A stretch of 64,000 nucleotides of DNA from Desulfovibrio sp. (GCA_017528345.1 JAFXOX010000078.1:1-64000), one strand, 5' to 3'; positions 26,301 through 35,412 are shown, counted from the first letter of the stretch. A program made the numbers and translations. Notes: generated from the sequence alone by a model not told the origin.

Positions 26301-27865
26301 TGGGCGAGCTCTGCGGCATGGCGTTCAAACATCTCAAGGGGAAAGGCGTATTTTGTCTGGAACAGCGAGGTTTCAAAAACCACGCCATAGCCTGCAAAAT
26401 AACTGTCTTCAAGACGTTCATAGTTCTGACAGAGACTTGAAAGCTCACCCAAACGCTTGTTCATGGTCAAAAGCGTGCTTTCAAGGGCCTCACGCTGACT
26501 GGCTTTGGCTGCAAGCTCCCTGCGCGCCTCTTCCTCAGCCTCCTTGGCTGAGGCCTCGCGCACTTTTGCCCTGTCCATGGCATCCAGACAGAAACGTTTG
26601 ATCTGGGCTCCCAGTCTAAAAAGCTCATTATTAAAGTCTTTGGCCTTGGAATGCGCCATTTCCGCCTGTTTCTCGAGTTTACTGATCTCTGCGCGCTCAT
26701 TGTCAAGGGCATGCTTCAGAACCTGACAGGTACGAATCTGCTGAATTTTCACCTGGGCAGATAGCTCGTGCCCAATCTGCTCGAGCAGGCCTTTTTGCGC
26801 CTCAAGGCGGTTGCTCAACGCCTCATAGTCCGCAAGCCTGGCATAATAGCCCACAGAGAGCTGAGCATAGGTAACATAGGCAATCTGTGCGTTGATCTCT
26901 GCAAGTCTTTGGTCAATGCCCTCTCGCCTCTCGCTCAGACAGGGGAAGAGCCCTTCAATGGCCAAAAGCGCCTGACGCACACTGTACAGAGCCTCATCGC
27001 GTTGGTCTTCGGCCTTTTTGAGAACCCCCGTCATCTCTAGGATAGCTGTGGCATCCTGCTGGAACTGCACAATGGCGCTCTTCTGCTCAATGCTCGCCTC
27101 CATCTCATGGTAATGGCGCACATATTGCTCAAAGCTGTCCTGCAGCTGTGAAACCAGACTCTGTTCACGGTTGAGCTTGGTTTCAATCTGCGGCAGAAGC
27201 CATTTTTCAATCAGCCGGCGTTCGTCCTTGCATTCGGAAAAGATCTTGGAGAGCCCGCCCTCCTCCTTATTCACCGTGCGAATAATGGTCTGCCATTCCT
27301 TGGAATTGATGCCGTATTCCCTGAGCTTGGCAAAATAGCTGGAGGACTGATTGCTATTCATGTCATAGAGGAAAAACTTCTGACCTTTTTCCTTTTTATA
27401 GGCCTCAAAGAGGGCACGGCACTCGGCAAAACTCTTGAGCTGGGTTCGGCCACGACTTTTTTCAACCACAGGCAGATGATAGATGTCGTGGTCGCATTGC
27501 CCACTGTATTCACTCATGAAATTGAGGATTTCAAGCTCGTCCTCATTGTTTTCATCCACATGCTGATTTCTGCGCACCATCATGCCTGTGAGCAGATAGC
27601 TGCCTCCGTCGAGAAGCCATTCCACAAGGATAAAGGAAGGCTGCGCTGTATGAAAATAGCCGGAGAATTTGCGATCGGCGAGATCACGGTAGCTTTTGGC
27701 CACAAAGGGTGCCATGAGCATCTGGATCATGACGCTCTTGCCGCCACCGTTTTCCAGGGAAATAAGCGTGCTGGCCCCCTTGAAATAGAGGTATTCGTCA
27801 TTGATGCGGATGGTGTCATTATTGTAATTGACGTTGATAAAACGAATAGCATTGATCTTGCTCAT
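23378..27865 (-). CDS. jetC: Wadjet SMC-like ATPase JetC
   Basis: MksB/SMC-like motor of the Wadjet anti-plasmid complex, which extrudes DNA loops and presents small circular DNA to the JetD nuclease. The 1495-aa protein has an N-terminal Walker A LENGGGKSVM (residues 37-46), very long coiled coils rich in Glu, Gln, Leu and Arg through most of its length with a globular hinge-like part around residues 640-720, and a C-terminal ABC half with NSGGEGFLSSF (signature-like) and TLIMDNPFGKTNASHL (Walker B, near 1387). Its ATG overlaps the stop of jetB (ATGA). Length and architecture fit JetC proteins. Confidence 0.9.
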   Translation of the reverse strand: MSKINAIRFINVNYNNDTIRINDEYLYFKGASTLISLENGGGKSVMIQMLMAPFVAKSYRDLADRKFSGYFHTAQPSFILVEWLLDGGSYLLTGMMVRRNQHVDENNEDELEILNFMSEYSGQCDHDIYHLPVVEKSRGRTQLKSFAECRALFEAYKKEKGQKFFLYDMNSNQSSSYFAKLREYGINSKEWQTIIRTVNKEEGGLSKIFSECKDERRLIEKWLLPQIETKLNREQSLVSQLQDSFEQYVRHYHEMEASIEQKSAIVQFQQDATAILEMTGVLKKAEDQRDEALYSVRQALLAIEGLFPCLSERREGIDQRLAEINAQIAYVTYAQLSVGYYARLADYEALSNRLEAQKGLLEQIGHELSAQVKIQQIRTCQVLKHALDNERAEISKLEKQAEMAHSKAKDFNNELFRLGAQIKRFCLDAMDRAKVREASAKEAEEEARRELAAKASQREALESTLLTMNKRLGELSSLCQNYERLEDSYFAGYGVVFETSLFQTKYAFPLEMFERHAAELAQKHEKLESSRNRKEGEALNLRKEAALLERSLEDSQEQVKQTEIALNMHQRELEELERELDERRAIAKYLDLDEGAIFDTPKLEARSRLRISEHETEIARIDSSLRELATRKERYEKGFLSLSGKLLEFFRRHEIPVVYGMEWLRRHPLPLSKKLELLARNRFLPYALLLEPGDFTRLAESQDKVECYAPIPLINREYLTEDAAQPTESQTAGLAFYTHIDREIFDEEKCQARLADLAREMQKLMDLKEERMQELAGYRDRLTRLCGHKVSHESYTNCQKTLDHDRALLARLKAGQAESRQRLQKMRQDEASCQEELTKLLLAKSRLAQQISDFSELTRQYERYREEKKEAEHCTRECQSCQKQQAELAEAQSRLQQSVQLAQENRKIAESEQQRLHNELDVTFGKYEDTEALSEDFDIVTAKGAYSAIVRTMETETQINITAIEEDLKRHRASMESWAGELKNTRDGAGITDEEIAQSQISESELAVCKQEQARLQKKRVEENAVLMDLTGKCSAAQAQMEHILAEISQTCGQSQAMERERLEQEGFLHKDFAYQQAELAKARENAQAELDVTRKEEEGLHAIVANNEAEFGSTGEMPDNLPPLPDYFSLDAISIPKMTLFIKGKKEDYSQAMATCHRERSALSQLVTTTLSQPVFDPIRKILPDLLSLMHSSATLLRELPLKLSILESMAGKLEKDISKIDEEKDVLTDLFYDYLERVNVQMNLIDNNSSIRIRDKSRKTLQIKVPSWDENRDVYRHKIRDLMDTVRTLCLEELHQGKPVHDLVASRLTTRELYDKIVGIGNIAIELIKVEAQREIVIPWKSVTTNSGGEGFLSSFIVLSSLLSYMRHDEGNSFRAAMSEGKTLIMDNPFGKTNASHLLKPLMEMAKKNNLQLICLTGLGGDSIYDRFDNIYVLNLIPAAESGVTFVRSSKEKGDNPAVLSLARLQVADENSLISLFTEDIDLDTSGNALAKI

Positions 27866-28719
27866 CGCCCGCTCTCCCCTGCCGTTGTCTCCACATCATC
27901 CTCCGGGTTCGCTGCCGCTTCCATCTCTTCGTCTTCCACAAACTCTTCAGATTCTTCCATATCCTCTTGTCCCTCACCGGCCAGCGACGTCTGCTCAGTT
28001 GGCTCCTGTGCAAGCTCATCCATGACGCTGAGCACACGGCTGTAATTATTGCGGTCAAGAAGATTCCAGTCCATGAAATGGTCAAATTTACGGGTGGTTT
28101 TGATCATTTCATCCTTTTCAATATAGATGATCAGCCCCTGGGCCTGCAGAAAACGGATCACGGCGTATAAAAAGCCTTCCTTGGTGGTCTTGCGCCGTGT
28201 CAGCCTTTCATCGGAGCGCAAACTCTCATAGGCCTGGCTCATGGCCGTAAAGAGCAGACCGCTGGCATTCTGGGCATCCTCGTCATAACGGGAACTGCCG
28301 CGTTTGAGGTATTCGGCAATACTGTTCTGCCACTCGCCAAAACGCAGATAATCGCGAATCTTACTGCTGTTGCCGTAGCCGTCATAAAACTTCAAAATGA
28401 GCACCATGATGGCAAAAAGAGCAAGATAGTACTCGGCTTCAGGGGTATTGCTGCGACACAGATGCCGTCGCAGCTCGGACTTGGAAAAGCCGAGAAAATA
28501 ATTGTCTTCCGCGGGAAAGAGATAGATGACATCGTCGTAGCGGGCGATATCTACCCCAAGATAGGAGGCCTGATGCTGTAAAAGCACCTGCACAGCCTCG
28601 CTGTCGAGAAAGCTGCGGTAGAGCTCCTGCTCACGGCTCTGCTCAAGTTCATGGTGTTCCAGAAGATAGGCAAAAATCGCCTGACTCTGCTCGATCTCTT
28701 CAAGACTGTAGCTCATCAC
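27862..28719 (-). CDS. jetB: Wadjet subunit JetB
   Basis: MksE-like winged-helix subunit (DUF4194-type) that bridges the kleisin and the SMC heads. The 285-aa protein has an N-terminal helical part, a middle segment with YAVIRFLQAQGLIIYIE typical of JetB winged helices, and a strongly acidic C-terminal tail of about 45 residues (Glu/Asp-rich). It overlaps jetA upstream and jetC downstream by 4 nt each, so expression is tightly coupled. Identification rests on position in the operon plus sequence character. Confidence 0.85.
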   Translation of the reverse strand: MMSYSLEEIEQSQAIFAYLLEHHELEQSREQELYRSFLDSEAVQVLLQHQASYLGVDIARYDDVIYLFPAEDNYFLGFSKSELRRHLCRSNTPEAEYYLALFAIMVLILKFYDGYGNSSKIRDYLRFGEWQNSIAEYLKRGSSRYDEDAQNASGLLFTAMSQAYESLRSDERLTRRKTTKEGFLYAVIRFLQAQGLIIYIEKDEMIKTTRKFDHFMDWNLLDRNNYSRVLSVMDELAQEPTEQTSLAGEGQEDMEESEEFVEDEEMEAAANPEDDVETTAGESGR

Positions 28720-30356
28720 AGCTCCTTTTTGACACGAAAGCAGATATCTGTGCAGGCAAGCTGTTTTGGCCGGCCTTCCTCATCCATCAGGCCGCGAAAG
28801 AGCACATCCGGTACCTGGGAAATTTTGCGCACAGTCAGTTCTTCAAGACTGTGCCAGCCGGCCTCCTGGTCGACGATGGACAGGACAAGCTCGCCGATCT
28901 TCAGGCCCTCCAGAGGCGCTGTCTGAGAGGTATCCCTGACCTGCAGGGTCTCCTCATGCTCCTCGCGCAGATGGGCAACGGAAAACTGTGCGGTACGAAT
29001 GAGATCCACCATGATTTCCTTGAATATGCTGATACTGGGAATAAGACGTTCCTGAAAGGCCGGCTCATCCACACAGCGCGCACACAACGCGGCAAGCGTC
29101 GTTGAACCGGTCTCTGCACACGCCTCAAGGATGGCCAAGAGCGTGCTGCGATAGCGCGTATTTTTGATTGCGGCCTTCTGCCGCTGCTCAGCCAACCAGC
29201 CGGCTTCGTCAAAATCCAGGGATTCGACGCTCTCTTCCTGCTGGTGTTCCTCACGCTTGCGCTGTGGCGTAAAGACCTTGTTCACATTGAAGATCTTCTT
29301 GGGATTGCGGTTGAAAAGGGGGTGCAGAAAGAGGTGGGTACGGGAGAGAAGTGTCGCGTCATCAAGAATTTTTTCAAAGATATCCTGGGAAAACGAAAAG
29401 CGCTCAACGCGCGTCATGCGCAAAAAGTTTTCCATTTCACGGGCACAGATCTCACGGTAGTCGTTATAGCTGTGCATAATGCCCATATGGCAGTCAATGG
29501 TGCGGTCGAGATAGCTGACAATCTCACGCAGCTTCTCAAGCTTGCCGGCGTCTTCTTCGCTGATATGCTCAATATCAATATGCTCACTTTCGATGACCTT
29601 GACGCGGTCATTGACCATATTCTTGTACTTTTCCAGTTTCGCGCGGGTTTCCCTGATGGTGCCGAAGGTCTCGTCGACGCGCCTGCTGTACTCTTCCACG
29701 GAGAAATTCAGGATATTCTGGCGCACACGGGAAATGGCCTCGTCGTTTTTGAGTTTCTCTATGCGCATCAGCTCGAAGATATTTTTGATGTCATCAAGCG
29801 CCTTATCAAAATTGCGCTTCTTTAAATGCTCATTAAAAATGATCTCCTGAATGGTCAGGCGCATATTGTTTTCCACTTCCAGGGTACCAAGCAGCAGAGA
29901 ATAGCCGTTTTCGGTCAGATAATAGGAAGTGCGGCGGTTTTCCAGAGCATCGTAGACAATTTTATTGGCCACATAGCTGATATAGACTTCCTGATAGGCT
30001 CCCTTCGCAAAATCATAGGCATCAAAATGCATCTGCAGGCCATCGTTGGAAAGCACCGTATTCACAAGAAAGTCGCCCAGATCATGGCAGTCCTCAATGC
30101 TCATGGACTTGTGAAAATAGTCACCGTTGAGATCGTCAATAAAGGTCGCAACCTCATCGAGGGTGCAGTTTTCCTCCCTGAGCGACTGCTCCATGATAAA
30201 GAGCAGGGTTGCGAAGAGCATGGTGATCTGCTCGTCCTCTTTGTCAAAGCCGTACTGTTTCCACTTCTGCTTCTGCCCACTGTTGGAGAGGAGCACAGCG
30301 TACATGCCAACGACTTTCATGCGCCGTGAAAATTCACGTAAAAACGGATATTTCAT
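28716..30356 (-). CDS. jetA: Wadjet kleisin-like subunit JetA
   Basis: MksF-like kleisin of the Wadjet complex. With start ATG 30356 (GGAAG upstream) it is 546 aa and begins MKYPFLREFSRR. It is largely helical with a central coiled-coil region and the phrase YYLTENGYSLLLGTLEVEN near residue 160, as in JetA proteins. It ends with the segment VRKISQVPDVLFRGLMDEEG, which looks like a winged-helix. The next ATG of jetB overlaps its stop. The gene follows jetD after about 66 nt. Confidence 0.85.
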   Translation of the reverse strand: MKYPFLREFSRRMKVVGMYAVLLSNSGQKQKWKQYGFDKEDEQITMLFATLLFIMEQSLREENCTLDEVATFIDDLNGDYFHKSMSIEDCHDLGDFLVNTVLSNDGLQMHFDAYDFAKGAYQEVYISYVANKIVYDALENRRTSYYLTENGYSLLLGTLEVENNMRLTIQEIIFNEHLKKRNFDKALDDIKNIFELMRIEKLKNDEAISRVRQNILNFSVEEYSRRVDETFGTIRETRAKLEKYKNMVNDRVKVIESEHIDIEHISEEDAGKLEKLREIVSYLDRTIDCHMGIMHSYNDYREICAREMENFLRMTRVERFSFSQDIFEKILDDATLLSRTHLFLHPLFNRNPKKIFNVNKVFTPQRKREEHQQEESVESLDFDEAGWLAEQRQKAAIKNTRYRSTLLAILEACAETGSTTLAALCARCVDEPAFQERLIPSISIFKEIMVDLIRTAQFSVAHLREEHEETLQVRDTSQTAPLEGLKIGELVLSIVDQEAGWHSLEELTVRKISQVPDVLFRGLMDEEGRPKQLACTDICFRVKKEL

Positions 30357-30422
30357 AGACTTCCATCGCAAAACCGCAGTCACGCATATCGACAAACGCG
30401 GCTTCCCAGCTCCATAGAGCGC

Positions 30423-31427
30423 TTAGGGTAAAGCTTCGGGAAGACTGCGCCACTGCGCTGCGGTCAGAATTTCCTGGGGAATATAACATCCACTTTCGAG
30501 AACCGCCTCCATGGCACGCACAAGTTCAGGCGGAAAAAAGCTCAAAAAATGCCCACTGTGATGCTTATGCTGACCTAGCCGTGCTTTGGGCAGAGAAAGC
30601 GATCTTGCCATAGCCAGCATGCTGGCATAGGCCGGGATAAAGGGCTCAATGGGACTCTGGCTGAAATGCCTGGCAAAGGCTTCAAAAATGAGGATGCCTT
30701 CATAGTCGAGATCACCGGCATAGAAAAAGCGGTTACCAGGATCCAGAAGATAGCTTTCAGCGCTCACAGCAAACTGCTGAAAGCTTGGTATTTTACTTTT
30801 TCCCGCGCCATAGATCAATGTGCCAAACGTGTGTCCAAGAAGCGGAATCTGACTCTCACCAAGGAGCCTGCGCAAGGTATAGAAGGTGTCGAGATTTTCA
30901 ATGATCAAAACAGCCTGAGGTGTTGTACGCATAAGGGTAAAGGCAGGAAGGGGCTCTGCCGTCTCATAGAAATTGAGGAGGGAGGGAGCAAGGCCACAGT
31001 GGCTAAGCAGACGGCCTCCGCCCTTATCGTCGAGAAATTTCTCATCCTGCCAGATCTGAAAGCTGCGCTCATTGCAGGAGACGGCTGTGGCAAGCAGGTC
31101 TTTGTGCTGATGGAGAAAGGCACTCAGGGCCAGGACGTGTTCGCGCTCGCGCCCGTAGATGGCAAGATGTTTGCGATAATAGTTAAGGCGGATAGCGGGA
31201 TGGAGATCATAGGCAAGCTCCCGCAGAAGCCTGGCATCATCGCGCATCTGCTCGGGCTGAAAATAGGCACTTGGCAGAGGGGGTTTTTTGCCGTTGGAAG
31301 GTGCGGCCTTGATGGGCTTAAGCGCCCCTTTGGCACAGAGGTCTTCAATATAGGCATATTGACGTGCATACGGGGCCTTGAGAAGGCCTGCCTCGTCAAG
31401 AATGGCATCAAGCGTACGTTTTTTCAC
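30423..31427 (-). CDS. jetD: Wadjet nuclease subunit JetD (Toprim, topo VI-like)
   Basis: MksG-like nuclease that cleaves plasmid DNA. The 334-aa product contains the two Toprim elements: Glu in AVLIIENLDTFYTL (near 175) and the D-x-D in FYAGDLDYEGI (near 236), with KHHSGHFLSFF further on, matching the DUF2220-type C-terminal domain of JetD. The start is GTG 31427 with a poor ribosome binding site. First gene of the jetD-A-B-C order, which fits one of the described Wadjet subtypes (type II is my best guess). No catalytic residue looks lost, so the system may be active. Confidence 0.88.
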   Translation of the reverse strand: MKKRTLDAILDEAGLLKAPYARQYAYIEDLCAKGALKPIKAAPSNGKKPPLPSAYFQPEQMRDDARLLRELAYDLHPAIRLNYYRKHLAIYGREREHVLALSAFLHQHKDLLATAVSCNERSFQIWQDEKFLDDKGGGRLLSHCGLAPSLLNFYETAEPLPAFTLMRTTPQAVLIIENLDTFYTLRRLLGESQIPLLGHTFGTLIYGAGKSKIPSFQQFAVSAESYLLDPGNRFFYAGDLDYEGILIFEAFARHFSQSPIEPFIPAYASMLAMARSLSLPKARLGQHKHHSGHFLSFFPPELVRAMEAVLESGCYIPQEILTAAQWRSLPEALP

Positions 31428-31510
31428 ATGTATTCATCAGTTTTTCGGCAAATGGCAGTGCTTTGCCAGTTGAGCAAGAGTAACGCCAAAAATCAGGCAA
31501 AACGACACAC

Positions 31511-32260
31511 TCAGGGCTTCGCATCCGCTTGTTCCGCCACATGCTTTGCATACTCATCCTTGGCCCTGGCCAGGGCTTCCTGGAACTCGACATTGGCATG
31601 AAGCTGGGCCATCAGGGCACTTGCAAGCACTCTTGCAACATCCACATCACTTTGCCAGTGATAGCCACAGATCACACGGCTCTGCCCATACTCTACGCCT
31701 CTTGCGAGAATCTTGTCTGCCCGCCCGGGATTAATTTCACTCAAAAGCAGGGCCACGGCAAAACCACAGGCACTGTGCCCTGAAGGGTACGAGCTTTGCA
31801 GCTTGTGAGAGGCTTCCTTTGCCGGATAGCACGTCTCATCCCCATACAGGACAAAGGGGCGCATCCGCCAGTAGGCGCGCTTCAGCTTGTGCGTGGCACT
31901 GCTGACCGTTTTGCGCACACGCTGGATCAAGGTATACAATTCAGGCAACTGCTCTCTGCTGATTGATGTGCCAAAGGCTTCAGAAAAAAGCTCGGGTAAG
32001 ATCTTGGTATTGGCGTCTTCAGCAGCTTTCAGGGCACGCGTTGTGCCCCGCAGCGACCTTCCCTGCTCATAGCGCGCCCGATCCTGCAGAAAAAGGACAC
32101 TGTCAAAGGCAGGCGGCTCAGGCAAAAAAGCCGATGCATCAAGCTCAGGCTGCGCAAAAGCCTGAATTTTTTCCGACGGAACGGCATCGCGGGCAAGGAC
32201 AGATGTGGAGAGAGCAAGAAGGACAAGGACAAAACGGGAAAAACCAAGCGCTCTTGCCAT
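31511..32260 (-). CDS. Class A PAP2-type acid phosphatase, secreted
   Basis: Periplasmic non-specific phosphatase of the PhoN/PAP2 superfamily. From ATG 32260 the 249-aa product has a signal peptide (cleaved near LARDA). The three catalytic motifs are all present: KRAYWRMRP (K-x6-R-P), SYPSGHSACGF (PSGH near 158) and SRVICGYHWQSDVD (S-R-x5-H-x3-D near 194). The length suits class A enzymes. It starts 2 nt after the stop of the ABC transporter gene, so it belongs to the envelope cluster and probably acts on phosphorylated substrates in the periplasm. Confidence 0.9.
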   Translation of the reverse strand: MARALGFSRFVLVLLALSTSVLARDAVPSEKIQAFAQPELDASAFLPEPPAFDSVLFLQDRARYEQGRSLRGTTRALKAAEDANTKILPELFSEAFGTSISREQLPELYTLIQRVRKTVSSATHKLKRAYWRMRPFVLYGDETCYPAKEASHKLQSSYPSGHSACGFAVALLLSEINPGRADKILARGVEYGQSRVICGYHWQSDVDVARVLASALMAQLHANVEFQEALARAKDEYAKHVAEQADAKP

Positions 32261-32262
32261 AC

Positions 32263-33987
32263 TCAGGCTCCGGATACTTGCGGCGCAATGGGGCCAAGCT
32301 GCCACATTGTGCCTGACATTTTCAGCTCAGTTTTGTGCAAGGCAAAGAGTGTGGATCTGTGACACACACTCACGATGCCGCAGGTGGGCAAATGCGTATG
32401 GAGAAGACCATACATGGCCCGTTCACGTTCTTCATCAAGGGCTGAGGTCGCCTCGTCGAGAAAAACCCACTGTGGTTTGACGAGCAAGACGCGAGCAAAG
32501 GCCAGACGCTGCTGCTCACCGAGAGAGAGAATACGACTCCAGTCATCCACGTCATCCAGGCGTTCAATCAGCTGTGCAAGCTCAACAGCCTGAAGAACCT
32601 CAACGATCTGCGTATTGTCCAGCTCCTGCAAAGGGTAGCAGACGGCACGCCGCAGGCTTCCCAGTGGCAGATAGGGTCGCTGCGGCAAAAAAAGCATCTG
32701 CGCATCTCCGCCATAGGCCACAGTTCCCTGCCCAAAGGGCCAGATACCTGAAATGGAACGCAAAAAAGTGCTTTTACCACAGCCTGAAGGACCTGTAAGC
32801 AAAAGCCGCTCACACGGCTTAAGGGTCAGGTTGCACTTTTCCAGGAGCAGACGCCCGTCTGGCAGCTCAACACGCAAATCCTGCACGGCAAAGTGATCGG
32901 AGGCATCGGCCCTTCTTGTGACGCCATTTTTCAGAGCATGGGCCTGATCGATGTGCTCGGTAAAAAGTCCCAAGCGTTGTACCACAGCGGCCAAGGAGGC
33001 AATAGTACTGTAGGAGGAGACAAAGAAGGAAAGCGCGTCCTTGACGCTGGCAAAAGCGTGGGTCAGCTGCATGAACTGTCCGATCTGGAAGGTGCCGGCA
33101 AAAAGACGCGGAGCACTCATTAAAATGGGCATGAGTGCTGCTGTCTGATCGTAGGTATTTGTGTAGAAGCTCAACAACTTATGCCTGTGAATAAGCTGGA
33201 GATAGTTGCTCACACAATGCCCGAAATATTCGCCAAAACTCACCTTTTCCATGGCTTCACCGCCGTAGAAGGCGATGCTTTCACTGTTCTCGCGCACGCG
33301 CATCATGCTGAAACGGAAATTGGCCTCATACTTCTGCTGATCGTATTTCAGAGGAATGAGCTTCTGACCCACAAGATGGGCCAGATACGTCCCTAAAATA
33401 CAGTAGATAAGACAGGCCCAGAACATATAGCCGTGGATCTGAAAGGTCGTCTGACCAAGAGTGATGGTCAGAACCCCCGAGAGATTCCAGAGAATCAGCG
33501 AAAAGGCCACAAGACTTGTGACCTTGCGCAAAAAACCGATGAGCAGCTCAAGCGTGAGACGGGCAAAACTGCCCACATCTTCGGAAATACGCTGATCAGG
33601 GTTGTCGGTGTCACTGCCTAAGACCTGCAGACGGTAGTAGGACTGCCTGTCCATCCATTTGGCAAGATAGACCTCCGTCAGCCAGATTCGCCAGCGTAGA
33701 CGCAAAAGCTCCTGCAGATAGAGGGAATTGGCGGCAATGAAGATAAAAAGAAAGGCAATAACGGCAAATTCACCGATAAAGGGCCAGAACTGACTGTAGT
33801 CGGCGATCTCAAACATGCCAAAGAACTCTTTCTGCCAGGTGTTGAAACGCACCAGAAGATAGACCAGCGCAAAGTTCAAGAGCACCACAGTGCCGAGAAG
33901 CCCTCGTGCCTCCCATTTTTTTTCGGAACACCAGTAGCCACGAAAAATGGACCAGAACATTTTCCAGGTTGATGTTTTCTTCGGCAT
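32263..33987 (-). CDS. SbmA/YddA-like ABC transporter (fused permease-ATPase)
   Basis: A half-transporter of 574 aa. An N-terminal domain with about six helices resembles the SbmA/BacA permease (segments FNTWQKEFFGMFE and FRFSMMRVRENSESIAFYGGE are characteristic), followed by an ABC ATPase with Walker A GPSGCGKST near 396, signature LSLGEQQRLAFAR and Walker B WVFLDEATSALDE. The family (YddA, bacterial ABCD-like proteins) moves peptides, cobalamin-like compounds or lipids. ATG 33987 has GGGAG upstream; an extension to 34077 has none. It sits between a secreted Cys-rich protein and a PAP2 phosphatase in one run. Confidence 0.88.
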   Translation of the reverse strand: MPKKTSTWKMFWSIFRGYWCSEKKWEARGLLGTVVLLNFALVYLLVRFNTWQKEFFGMFEIADYSQFWPFIGEFAVIAFLFIFIAANSLYLQELLRLRWRIWLTEVYLAKWMDRQSYYRLQVLGSDTDNPDQRISEDVGSFARLTLELLIGFLRKVTSLVAFSLILWNLSGVLTITLGQTTFQIHGYMFWACLIYCILGTYLAHLVGQKLIPLKYDQQKYEANFRFSMMRVRENSESIAFYGGEAMEKVSFGEYFGHCVSNYLQLIHRHKLLSFYTNTYDQTAALMPILMSAPRLFAGTFQIGQFMQLTHAFASVKDALSFFVSSYSTIASLAAVVQRLGLFTEHIDQAHALKNGVTRRADASDHFAVQDLRVELPDGRLLLEKCNLTLKPCERLLLTGPSGCGKSTFLRSISGIWPFGQGTVAYGGDAQMLFLPQRPYLPLGSLRRAVCYPLQELDNTQIVEVLQAVELAQLIERLDDVDDWSRILSLGEQQRLAFARVLLVKPQWVFLDEATSALDEERERAMYGLLHTHLPTCGIVSVCHRSTLFALHKTELKMSGTMWQLGPIAPQVSGA

Positions 33988-34046
33988 GACAGCTCCCGCA
34001 GGGCAAAGCCCCGGCTCCTTAAGAGAAAGGCGATGGTTGGACACAG

Positions 34047-34406
34047 TCAGCGTCGGGCAAAACCCATGGACTGACAATAGCCGTCAGGATCATAGATGCA
34101 GCGTTCCCGCAGCATCCTTCCATGGGCTTCAAAAAGCGATCTGCTTTTGGTATCTCCGGCCAGAATCGACTCCCTGTGACGCACTTCCGACAGATCAAGG
34201 GCTGAGCCGCAAAAGGATGCTGCAAAATCCCGCTCAGCTAGCCACTCGACAAGATGGGCCGCATGGAGACTGAGGCCAAATTGCTTTGCGTTTTCACAGG
34301 TTGCCCGCTGGCTCAGCTCATAGGTTTCACAGTTCAGAGATTCCTGGGCTGTGACAGGCATCGCACAACAACACATCCAAAGTATCAGTACAAAAGCTTT
34401 GGGCAC
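34047..34406 (-). CDS. Small Cys-rich secreted protein, unknown
   Basis: About 119 aa from a GTG at 34406 that follows AAGGATGG; this start gives a clean signal peptide (PKAFVLILWMCCCAMPVTA). An ATG at 34430 is also possible but overlaps the previous gene and adds charged residues. The mature part has four Cys (in LNCETYE, ATCEN, SFCGS, ERCIYDPDGYC) and an R-x-S-I-L-A-type helix, suggesting a small disulfide-bonded lysozyme-inhibitor-like or LprI-like fold (guess). Co-directional with the protease and ABC genes. Confidence 0.6.
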   Translation of the reverse strand: MPKAFVLILWMCCCAMPVTAQESLNCETYELSQRATCENAKQFGLSLHAAHLVEWLAERDFAASFCGSALDLSEVRHRESILAGDTKSRSLFEAHGRMLRERCIYDPDGYCQSMGFARR

Positions 34407-34410
34407 AGCG

Positions 34411-35412
34411 CTACCATCCTTGACGCACATAGGGAATGGGATCCTGATCAGGCATGACGAAGATCAACAGACGATTTTGACTGAGCTGAAAACCCAAAAC
34501 ATCGGTTTTCCCAGCATCTGGTCCTGTCTCATGATGCATGACAAGCTGAGGTCCGCTGATCTGAAAGGTTCCGCGGCTTTTCTCGGCATTGTTCCACAGC
34601 GAGATAAAACGATTTCCAGAGAAGATAAAACCAAAGGTCACAGGCCCATTCTTGGCCCAGACCCAGCGTCCTTCCAATGGCGACTGGGCCGAAGGCGTCG
34701 GTGTCGCATTGACCTCACGCTGATAGGTGAGAGCGCTTCCGTCAGGCCAGGACATTGTCAGTGTCTGCCCCTGCAAAAACACACGGTTTTCTCCACTTTG
34801 GCCCGCATAGGGGCCAGAGGTCACACGATAGAAAAAACGCCCATCAGGAGAAAGAGAGAACTGCCCTTCCTCCATAACCTGGCCGTTCAGAAGCTGCGCA
34901 TAGAAATTCCCCTGAAAACGGAAGGCACGTGCACCCTGGGGTGTCTGGGCAAACCACAGTCCATCAAGCGGGGAAGTCTGGCTTCCGCCGAAATCCATAC
35001 CTGGCATGGGCTGAGAATGTGGCATGGTACGCATAAGCCGCAAAGTCCCATCCAGTGTCAATGTCTGTCCATCAAAAGAGACCTGATAGCGAACATTTTT
35101 GCCATTGGCAAAATGCATGATGAGTTGATTGCCGGCAAGAGACCAGACGCCAGAAAGGGTTTGGCCGTTCAACGTCAGGGCACAGGATTGCCCCTGCAAC
35201 ACAAGGGTGAGGGAATTCTGACCATTGCTGCCCTGCCAGGTTCCCTGGATGGAAATGGCATTGAGCTCCTGCGCCTGAACTTCGGCAGGTAAGCAACAAA
35301 AGAGCATAAGGAGACCCATGAGAAGACAGGTGCTCTGCAAAGCTGCGAGCCTCAAGGATTTTTTGAGCGTCTTGAGCTGGTATGGCAGCGCGAACATCTG
35401 AGGCGTATTCAT
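34411..35412 (-). CDS. Secreted protein with three beta-repeat domains
   Basis: A 333-aa exported protein (signal peptide about residues 1-47, cleavage after VQA). The mature part holds three copies of a 70-90-residue domain starting G-x-W (IQGTWQG, LDGLWFA, LEGRWVW) and ending in a strand plus L-x-L-x-x-G-x-x-L-x-R. The first copy contains LNGQTLSGVWSLAGNQL and HFANGK, phrases that recur in the proteins at 35665-38634 and 38672-40036. The pattern resembles short lipocalin-like beta-sheets. Start ATG 35412 has AAGGAG upstream. Function unknown; shared domains tie it to the clostripain-type protease. Confidence 0.7.
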   Translation of the reverse strand: MNTPQMFALPYQLKTLKKSLRLAALQSTCLLMGLLMLFCCLPAEVQAQELNAISIQGTWQGSNGQNSLTLVLQGQSCALTLNGQTLSGVWSLAGNQLIMHFANGKNVRYQVSFDGQTLTLDGTLRLMRTMPHSQPMPGMDFGGSQTSPLDGLWFAQTPQGARAFRFQGNFYAQLLNGQVMEEGQFSLSPDGRFFYRVTSGPYAGQSGENRVFLQGQTLTMSWPDGSALTYQREVNATPTPSAQSPLEGRWVWAKNGPVTFGFIFSGNRFISLWNNAEKSRGTFQISGPQLVMHHETGPDAGKTDVLGFQLSQNRLLIFVMPDQDPIPYVRQGW

